A stretch of 18,737 nt of DNA. Origin: CAZRNB01 sp964601355. Its GTDB lineage: Bacteria > Planctomycetota > Phycisphaerae > Sedimentisphaerales > Anaerobacaceae. The position numbers and the translations under genes were made by a program. Under the pieces are notes generated by a model. It ran no database searches. It saw only the letters and a program-made list of their open reading frames with translations, and was not told where the DNA came from. The first letter of the stretch is position 1, and the number at the start of each line of letters is the position of its first letter. The stretch lies in NCBI GenBank assembly GCA_964601355.1, contig CAZRNB010000056.1, positions 1 to 18,737 on the forward strand. Direction: 5' to 3'. Below are positions 14,143 to 18,737 of this stretch, piece after piece.

Positions 14143-14715
14143 TCAAAAGCTTATCTTTGGCGCTTCACGTTCAGCGGCAGCTTCTATCTCGAAGAAATCG
14201 CGTTTGCCGAAGCTAAACATGCCGGCGATAATGTTCGATGGGAACATCTGAATTTTGTTGTTAAAGAATAGAACCTGGTCGTTATAGTTCTGCCTGGCAA
14301 AAGCGATTCTGTTCTCGGTGCTGCTTAGCTCTTCCTGCAAAGAGAGAAAATTTTGATTGGCTTTTAGCTCCGGGTAATTTTCCACGACCAGCATAAATTT
14401 GCTTAGCGCATCGCCGAGTGCGCCTTCGGCTTTTGACGATTCGCTGACGCTTCTTGCACCCATCGCCTTGCTTCGGGCCTCGGTTATGGCCTCAAAAGTG
14501 CCGCGTTCATGCGCCATGTAGCCCTTCGCCGTCTCGACAAGGTTGGGAATCAGGTCATGCCGTCGTTTAAGCTGAACGTCGATTTGCGACCATGCGTTAC
14601 CGACCTGATTGCGAAGCTGGACTAAGGAGTTATAAACGGCAATTACAAAAATAAGAAGCAGGCCGAGAACGACAGCAAGCCCAATAACAAAAAATATGAA
14701 CATTGATATCGCCAT
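14143..14715 (-). CDS. lemA: LemA family protein
   Basis: This 190-aa protein has one N-terminal membrane anchor (about 5-27) followed by the LemA core: YNSLVQLRNQVGNAWSQIDV, QLKRRHDLIPNLVETAKGYM, ERGTFEAITEAR, the ENYPELKANQNFLSLQEELSSTENRIAFARQNYND block and a late FNNKIQMFPSNIIAGMF segment. These helices form a bundle on the extracytoplasmic side. The biochemical role of LemA is not settled, but it is often encoded with M48 proteases or TPM-domain proteins. The ribosome binding site AAGGAA is well placed. It lies between the 27-aa peptide gene and the M48 protease gene on the same strand, probably cotranscribed. Confidence 0.92.
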   Translation of the reverse strand: MAISMFIFFVIGLAVVLGLLLIFVIAVYNSLVQLRNQVGNAWSQIDVQLKRRHDLIPNLVETAKGYMAHERGTFEAITEARSKAMGARSVSESSKAEGALGDALSKFMLVVENYPELKANQNFLSLQEELSSTENRIAFARQNYNDQVLFFNNKIQMFPSNIIAGMFSFGKRDFFEIEAAAEREAPKISF

Positions 14716-14754
14716 TTTTTTTCCTTTATGGGATGTGCTCTACCATCCACAGTG

Positions 14755-14774
14755 GGATACCCCACGTGGTATCC
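14755..14774 (-). terminator. Hairpin between the 27-aa peptide gene and lemA
   Basis: GGATACC (14755-14761) and GGTATCC (14768-14774) make a perfect 7-bp stem with a CCACGT loop, directly after the stop of the small peptide gene on the minus strand. There is no T-run, so it may be an intergenic processing or stabilising structure rather than a terminator. Confidence 0.4.
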
Positions 14775-14777
14775 TAT

Positions 14778-14861
14778 TTATGCAGAGCGTTTTTTCATAA
14801 TCAAAGCAATGACAATAGCGATTACAGCAACGACAATGAGGATTATGCTGTATTTACCCAT
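14778..14861 (-). CDS. 27-aa single-span membrane peptide
   Basis: A short frame reads MGKYSIILIVVAVIAIVIALIMKKRSA in two parts: a short MGKYS head with a strongly hydrophobic span (about 6-22), then a basic MKKRSA tail. The start ATG (14859-14861) follows a near-perfect ribosome binding site, AAAGGAG, six bases away, which is stronger than that of most genes in this window. The topology predicts an N-out, C-in single-span peptide under the positive-inside rule. It lies 62 bp upstream of lemA on the same strand, so it is likely the first small gene of the lemA/protease unit. It is too short for standard gene callers. I know no homologue, so the function is unknown. Confidence 0.7.
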   Translation of the reverse strand: MGKYSIILIVVAVIAIVIALIMKKRSA

Positions 14862-14935
14862 GTTTGTCTCCTTTCAAAAAACATGTTAAACTATTGTTTG
14901 TATTGTATTACTTTATTTCACCAGCCATAGTATTC

Positions 14936-15061
14936 TGTCGCAGCTTAAATGATATATGTCATTGCGAGCGAAGCGAAGCAATCTCTGACATTTGATTTAT
15001 GAGATTGCCACGGCCACCTAAGGTGATCTCGCAATGACAACTTCTCAAATTACCTGCGACA
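14936..15061. repeat. MITE-like palindromic element
   Basis: This 126-bp element has imperfect terminal inverted repeats of about 33 bp: outer TGTCGCAG (14936-14943)/CTGCGACA (15054-15061) and inner perfect TGTCATTGCGAG (14957-14968)/CTCGCAATGACA (15028-15039). A further internal pair is GCAATCTC (14978-14985)/GAGATTGC (15001-15008). The whole can fold into one long hairpin. It encodes nothing. It separates the zinc-ribbon gene from the small peptide and lemA genes, and could terminate transcription. Confidence 0.75.
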
Positions 15062-15078
15062 AAGCAATAGTATTATGT

Positions 15079-15483
15079 TTAGTTCCGACCTGGCTGACTT
15101 TGGCCGAACATATCGGATAATAGTTTCGATATTTTATTGTCTCCATCCAACTGTGCTTTTTCAACGATATTTTGCAATTCGTTTTTGTCGAACCACAGGC
15201 CGTCGCTGGTGCGGCATTTATCAATCAGCACAGGTGTCCGGCTGTCACCGACGATAATTTTCTGCATTTTTTTGTCGCAGATGGGACATTTTACCATCTT
15301 TTCAGTCGAAGTGTAGTCGATTTTAAAAGAATGTAGCAGGTCTTTGGCTTTTTCTGCCTGGCCGAGCATAAGCTCAAGCTCGCCGGCGTCGAGCCAGATG
15401 CCGCCGCAATCGATGCAGTGGTCGATTTCGACCTCAGCCAGCTCAAGCGTAATCATTGCATTTCTGCAAACGGGACAATCCAT
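15079..15483 (-). CDS. Twin zinc-ribbon (TFIIB-type) protein
   Basis: This 134-aa protein is made of two zf-TFIIB-type units. The first is complete: C3-PV-C6, then C23-ID-C26-GGIWLDAGELE. The second has C66-PI-C69 and C90, but the expected fourth cysteine is Ser93 (KCRTSDGLWFDKNEL), so it has only three ligands. Such small proteins are common in environmental bacteria; no activity is established. The ribosome binding site is a rather distant GGAG. It is upstream of the lemA/protease genes on the same strand but separated from them by the MITE-like element, so cotranscription is uncertain. Confidence 0.8.
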   Translation of the reverse strand: MDCPVCRNAMITLELAEVEIDHCIDCGGIWLDAGELELMLGQAEKAKDLLHSFKIDYTSTEKMVKCPICDKKMQKIIVGDSRTPVLIDKCRTSDGLWFDKNELQNIVEKAQLDGDNKISKLLSDMFGQSQPGRN

Positions 15484-15506
15484 AAATTATCCGCTCCAAA
15501 ACAAAC

Positions 15507-15584
15507 GCAGGTTTCGTTTACCTGCTGCCTCGTCTTGCCTCCGTGCTTTCTGCGAAAGCAGATACAGTGGTCAGAGGCCAGACG
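15507..15584. ncRNA. Candidate structured RNA or leader element
   Basis: Two adjacent folds are present. GCAGGT (15507-15512)/ACCTGC (15520-15525) is a perfect 6-bp hairpin. CGTCTTGCCTC (15531-15541) pairs with GAGGCCAGACG (15574-15584), ten of eleven pairs, and encloses TCTGC-GAAA-GCAGA (15549-15562), a stable GNRA tetraloop if the plus strand is transcribed. On the plus strand the outer stem is followed by CCTTTTATTT. On the minus strand the same element would be the leader of the zinc-ribbon gene. I could not match it to a known riboswitch class, so the strand and function remain open. Confidence 0.35.
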
Positions 15585-15914
15585 GAATCCTTTTATTTAC
15601 AGACTACGCAGTTATAGTAAAAAATCAAAAAAAATCAAGAATTTTCACCGCTGGTTTATATGATAAAGTAAAAATATCGAGGAAATCATACATTAGCCGA
15701 GCCGAAAGGTCAAGAAAGTCTTTTGGCAATATGTCAGCAATTGTTTAAGATTGGTTATAGGACTTTGTTAATTTAACGATCGGACGAGGGAATCGAAGAA
15801 AATATTAAAGTCATATATTAAGAAATCAATATAAAGAATATAGAAAAGATATGTTAATATACTCAAAATGATCGATCTGGCTACGGCTTGGCCTTCGCCA
15901 AGACGAGTTCGTAC
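15585..15914. other. A+T-rich stretch without a recognised gene
   Basis: The sequence becomes markedly A+T-rich here and remains so in the plus-strand genes beyond 16098. I see no coding frame with a ribosome binding site, no tRNA and no long inverted repeat up to the REPIN-like element at 15915. The change in composition suggests a boundary between core and acquired DNA. Confidence 0.45.
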
Positions 15915-16009
15915 TGTCATACCCGCGAAGCTTGTCCTCGACCTGATCGGGGAGCGGGTATCCATTTACCGTATCGCAATAGTGGATTCCCGCTTGCGCG
16001 GGAATGACA
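15915..16009 (-). repeat. REPIN-like palindromic repeat, copy 2 (inverted)
   Basis: Read on the minus strand, this 95-bp element matches the copy at 12687-12758 nearly base for base: TGTCATTCCCGCG, a perfect ATTCCCGC/GCGGGAAT hairpin, a shared GGATA region, and a GCGGGTATGACA end. It differs in its second hairpin, whose loop is 27 bases instead of 4. It lies just upstream of the 55-aa gene, with about 90 bp between. Open frames across it are translations of the repeat and not genes. Confidence 0.8.
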
Positions 16010-16021
16010 AACAGCAATATG

Positions 16022-16049
16022 TTACTGTTAAATATTCACTTATGATAAT
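16022..16049 (+). promoter_or_regulatory. Possible promoter of the two-gene STAND/TPR unit
   Basis: TTACTG (16022-16027) and GATAAT (16044-16049) are 16 bp apart, upstream of the 55-aa gene. The region is very A+T-rich, so a chance match is likely. Confidence 0.3.
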
Positions 16050-16097
16050 ATTTCAATGAAAAAAGTCAGTTAGATTTAATATAGTAGAAGTCCATCC

Positions 16098-16265
16098 ATG
16101 AGCGAGCAAAAGAAACCCATCATTACAAAGAACTTTCTTAGGAACCTATCGAGAGGTGGAGTGAAGTCTATCCCGTGGTTTGGTAATTTAATAGATCAGA
16201 TGATTTACGGGACAATTGATAAAGAAATTGCTCAAAAAGAGGTCGATGGTTCACGAAGTCAATAA
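16098..16265 (+). CDS. 55-aa protein overlapping the STAND/TPR gene
   Basis: A short gene encodes a 55-aa protein with a basic, polar start (MSEQKKP), then a central segment GGVKSIPWFGNLIDQMIYG (about 20-38) that combines a Pro-Trp-x-Gly turn with an amphipathic helix, and an acidic/polar tail. Similar IP..G..ID-type segments occur near the N-terminus of some bacterial STAND/NACHT proteins; that resemblance is from memory and unverified. Its stop TAA (16263-16265) shares a base with the ATG of the next gene (TAATG), so the two are translationally coupled. The ribosome binding site is weak (GTAGAAG). It could instead be the N-terminal part of one protein split by a frameshift, as the next frame is in the -1 register. 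Confidence 0.6.
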   Translation: MSEQKKPIITKNFLRNLSRGGVKSIPWFGNLIDQMIYGTIDKEIAQKEVDGSRSQ

Positions 16266-18737
16266 TGTCAAGAATAGAAGATGATAATTTGTTCGGTTCA
16301 GAGCATGAGAAATATATAGAGTATAATTTTCATCGTCAGGATTATATTGAAGAAGTATTGAAAATTATCCATGACAACGAAGGGAAATTACCTCGATTGC
16401 TTGTTTTATCCGGGGATGTGGATATTGGGCGTGAATATTTTATCAGGTCAGTTGCTTATATAGCATCTCAAGCGGACAGGAATATTAAAATTGGTTCGAT
16501 TGATCTTGATGGTTACGAACTTACAGAAAAATCCTTAGAAAAGTACGCAAATCACCAAATCAGTAAGTCTTTAAGTGCTGATCGATCAAGACTAAAAGAA
16601 ATACTTAAGCAATTAAAATTGGGTTTCGAGACTAAGGTCGGAATATGGCAATGTTCATTCGTTTCCTTAGTTTTTAGTCTCGGCCTTCCAATAAATAAAA
16701 TAAGGAATCTGTCTGAAGATTTGAGAAGACCTACAAGAAAACCGCGAGAAGCATTATCGTGTCTTATTCAGTCCTTAACAGAAAAAGAAAAACTCATTAT
16801 ACATATTAAGGACAATGAGCAATTAACAATAACATATCGTAGATGGCTTTTAGATGAGATTAAAAGGAATCAAAATTTAATATTGGCATTTTCTTGCCGG
16901 TCGGAGGAAGATTTTAGAAGGACCGTCGATAATGTTGAGTACCTTTCTTTTAAAATGAAACCACATGACAATGTAAATTTTCGACATGTAATTAATGAGA
17001 GGTTCAATCCAAACTCATTTTCGGATGCATTTTGTGCTGTTCTTTGGCGTTATAGTTCTGGAAGACAGGCAGATTTAGCAAATAAATTTTTAGACCTTGT
17101 AAAAGCGAATCTCGTCTGCTGGGATGGTAATAATTGGTATCTAACAGATCAAACTTTATCCTCTAATAATTTTGTTAAACAGTTCTCTGCTGATTTTTAT
17201 GAACCGATTGATAAATTACGGGAGGAGTTGCCGTCTGATTTAATGGAACAGTTAGAGCTGTTTTTGCAGTTGGCTTCAATGTGCGGGAAATACGTTCCTG
17301 TAAAACTTATCTTACAACACATAGCACTTTCAGAAGAAGAAATAGATAGGTTTATTGACCTGATTGATGAAAAGCTTGTAGAAGGTACGCAATGCCCCAT
17401 TTTTCACGATTACGAATATAATCATCCGGGATTTGAGGACATCAATATCTATGCCTTTAAAAACAGAACAATTAGAAGTATTATTCAGGAAAGAGTAACT
17501 ACGGAAGAACAAAGCCGATTAGCTTTGAGGCTACTCGGTTTTCTCAAAACGAATTTGCCTATTACTTCTCGTGCAATAGCAAGGTTGTTTTTGGAATTAT
17601 CAAGTTTCCTTGAAAAGGGCAAGGAGCTGCAATATTACGAACAATATCTTGCATGGTGGATTGGCACTGATGAGGCTGAGGAATTGTCAAAGGAATTAAT
17701 TGATGCGGTTAAGAAAAACAGATTGAGTCCTGATGTTCTTTGGAGTGTTGTGGTTAGCAGCAAAGATATTTGGCCTTCGTACAGAAGATTCGCTGTTCTT
17801 GAATCATTTGCGAAGCAGCCAGGTGGAATCCCATTTGATCTTCTCGATAATTTTTACGATATAAAACAGTCTTTACTCTATGATTTGGGGAAATATGAAG
17901 AAGCAGAATACATTGCGAGAATTTTGCTGGAGATAAGAATAAAATCCTTGGGACCAGAGCACCCAGACGTGGGCTCGATTCTGGATAGCCTTGGTTTAAT
18001 TCTAAATAAACGTGCAAAATACGATGAGGCTGAGGATATGTTCAGCCGCGCGCTAGATATTGATGAGAAATCTTTCGGCAAAGACCACCCGGATGTTGCT
18101 AGAGACCTCAACAATCTGGCGTCGTTGCTTCAAAAAACAGGCCGACAAAGGGAGGCGGAGCCTTTGATAAGACGTGCCTTAGATATAGATGAGAAATCCT
18201 TCGGCAAAGACCACCCAAATGTTGCCGTAAACCTCAGCAATCTGGCGGTGTTGCTTCAAAAAACAGGCCGACAAAGGGAGGCGGAGCCTCTTTACAGGCG
18301 TGCCTTAGAGATAGATGAGAAATCTTTCGGTAAAAACCACCCCAAAATTGCCATTCACCTAAGTAATCTGGCGGCGTTTTTAAAAGAAACATACCTCATA
18401 GAAGAGGCAGAGCCTTTGATGAGGCGTGCATTAGAGATAGATGAGAAATCCTTCGGTAAAGACCACCCAGATGTTGCTAGAGATCTTAACAATATAGCGG
18501 TGTTGTTAAAAGAAACAGGTCGCTTAAAAGAGGCGGAGCTTTTAATTAGACGTGCCTTAGAGATAGATGAGAAATTTTTTGGCAAAGACCACCCAGATGT
18601 TGCAAGAGACCTTAACAATCTAGCGGTGTTGTTAAAAGAAACAGGCCTCCTAAAAGAGGCGGTGCCTTTGATGAGACGTGCCTTAGAGATAGATGAGAAA
18701 TCCTTCGGCAAAGACCACCCAAATGTTGCCATACGTC
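16265..18737 (+). CDS. STAND/AAA_16-like (degenerate P-loop) protein with TPR array, 3' end beyond window
   Basis: An uninterrupted frame of 824 codons runs off the right edge. Residues about 20-215 look like a STAND/AAA_16 nucleotide-binding region: NFHRQDYIEEVLKII, then a P-loop position reading LLVLSGDVDIGREYF (45-59), a Walker-B-like LIIHIKDNEQL (177-187) and a sensor-like LILAFSCR (205-212). The key Walker A residues are missing: GK[ST] is G55-R56-E57, and the first Walker B acid is K182. Residues 220-540 are helical, without a recognised domain. From about 541 a kinesin-light-chain-type TPR array begins; units of 42 residues share DEKSFGKDHPDVARDLNNLAVLL-type sequence. STAND-TPR proteins commonly serve as sensors in bacterial conflict and defence; here the role is inferred. 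Its ATG overlaps the 55-aa gene's stop. Composition is more A+T-rich than the core genes. Confidence 0.8.
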   Translation, partial: MSRIEDDNLFGSEHEKYIEYNFHRQDYIEEVLKIIHDNEGKLPRLLVLSGDVDIGREYFIRSVAYIASQADRNIKIGSIDLDGYELTEKSLEKYANHQISKSLSADRSRLKEILKQLKLGFETKVGIWQCSFVSLVFSLGLPINKIRNLSEDLRRPTRKPREALSCLIQSLTEKEKLIIHIKDNEQLTITYRRWLLDEIKRNQNLILAFSCRSEEDFRRTVDNVEYLSFKMKPHDNVNFRHVINERFNPNSFSDAFCAVLWRYSSGRQADLANKFLDLVKANLVCWDGNNWYLTDQTLSSNNFVKQFSADFYEPIDKLREELPSDLMEQLELFLQLASMCGKYVPVKLILQHIALSEEEIDRFIDLIDEKLVEGTQCPIFHDYEYNHPGFEDINIYAFKNRTIRSIIQERVTTEEQSRLALRLLGFLKTNLPITSRAIARLFLELSSFLEKGKELQYYEQYLAWWIGTDEAEELSKELIDAVKKNRLSPDVLWSVVVSSKDIWPSYRRFAVLESFAKQPGGIPFDLLDNFYDIKQSLLYDLGKYEEAEYIARILLEIRIKSLGPEHPDVGSILDSLGLILNKRAKYDEAEDMFSRALDIDEKSFGKDHPDVARDLNNLASLLQKTGRQREAEPLIRRALDIDEKSFGKDHPNVAVNLSNLAVLLQKTGRQREAEPLYRRALEIDEKSFGKNHPKIAIHLSNLAAFLKETYLIEEAEPLMRRALEIDEKSFGKDHPDVARDLNNIAVLLKETGRLKEAELLIRRALEIDEKFFGKDHPDVARDLNNLAVLLKETGLLKEAVPLMRRALEIDEKSFGKDHPNVAIR
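17936..18737 (+). repeat. 126-bp direct repeats encoding TPR units
   Basis: The phrase GATGAGAAAT recurs at 18062, 18188, 18314, 18440, 18566 and 18692, exactly 126 bp (42 codons) apart, and a diverged unit precedes it at 17936. Units are highly similar at DNA level, including silent positions, so the array has probably expanded recently by unequal exchange. It continues past the window end. Confidence 0.92.

Noticed and set aside
15507..15584. A known riboswitch such as c-di-GMP-I or guanidine-II (mini-ykkC).
   Set aside because: The GAAA tetraloop and an ACGA in one loop are superficially similar, but the conserved core bases of these classes are absent.
15826..16059. Small frames across the second REPIN-like repeat (one reads VIPAQAGIH, another SRLRGNDK).
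   Set aside because: These peptides are the well-known spurious translations of this palindromic repeat type.
16223..16267. Programmed -1 frameshift joining the 55-aa frame to the STAND/TPR frame.
   Set aside because: The A-run in CTCAAAAAGAGG is not in phase as an X-XXY-YYZ slippery site. Overlapping start and stop codons are the simpler reading.
17878..18732. Minus-strand frames in the TPR region with repeated SLATSGWSLPKDFSS.
   Set aside because: They are antisense translations of the repeated TPR units of the plus-strand gene.
18062..18737. Regular direct repeats suggesting a CRISPR array.
   Set aside because: The period is 126 bp with no unique spacers, and the repeats stay in frame as 42-residue TPR units.

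Overview
The window looks like a chromosomal segment of a planctomycete, most likely from the Phycisphaerae/Sedimentisphaerales side of the phylum. This is an inference from gene style: a secreted PQQ-like beta-propeller opening with a WPCWRGPNRDG-type motif, a giant secreted CBM9/LamG/FN3-like protein with DETGG...AADSSGNGHTG LamG signatures, and a large-sensor histidine kinase. No rRNA or marker gene is present to confirm it.

Layout. (1) 1-2419 is accessory DNA: the tail of an unidentified gene, a type IV AbiEi/AbiEii toxin-antitoxin operon with a candidate operator over its start codon, and a 360-bp gene-free stretch with short tandem repeats. It ends at the 5' half of a tRNA-Arg(CCT) gene (2420-2462, minus) that has lost its T-arm and acceptor 3' end, as expected at the edge of an integrated element. 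(2) 2490-3728 (minus) encodes the secreted PQQ-like beta-propeller. (3) 4002-11826 (plus) is a four-gene operon: a 1386-aa secreted carbohydrate-binding-type protein, a histidine kinase with a roughly 450-aa extracytoplasmic sensor region, and two tandem, overlapping, paralogous OmpR/PhoB-type response regulators. A Pho-box-like direct repeat lies upstream. (4) 11993-12663 (plus) holds a small membrane protein and a DUF3568-type lipoprotein. (5) 12798-15483 (minus) is an envelope/quality-control cluster: a twin zinc-ribbon (TFIIB-type) protein, an unlisted 27-aa membrane peptide with a strong ribosome binding site, LemA, and an HtpX-like M48 protease with an extra C-terminal zinc ribbon. Three non-autonomous palindromic repeats (two REPIN-like, one MITE-like) lie in and around this cluster.

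(6) 16098 to the window end (plus) is visibly more A+T-rich and encodes a translationally overlapping pair: a 55-aa protein and a protein of at least 824 aa that runs off the window. The large protein has a STAND/AAA_16-like P-loop region whose Walker A is badly degenerate, a long helical middle, and a kinesin-light-chain-type TPR array built from 126-bp near-identical DNA repeats. This resembles a conflict or defence module with a pseudo-ATPase core and is the best candidate here for an undescribed system. The other notable unit is the carbohydrate-binding protein/kinase/dual-regulator operon with its PhoB-type operator.
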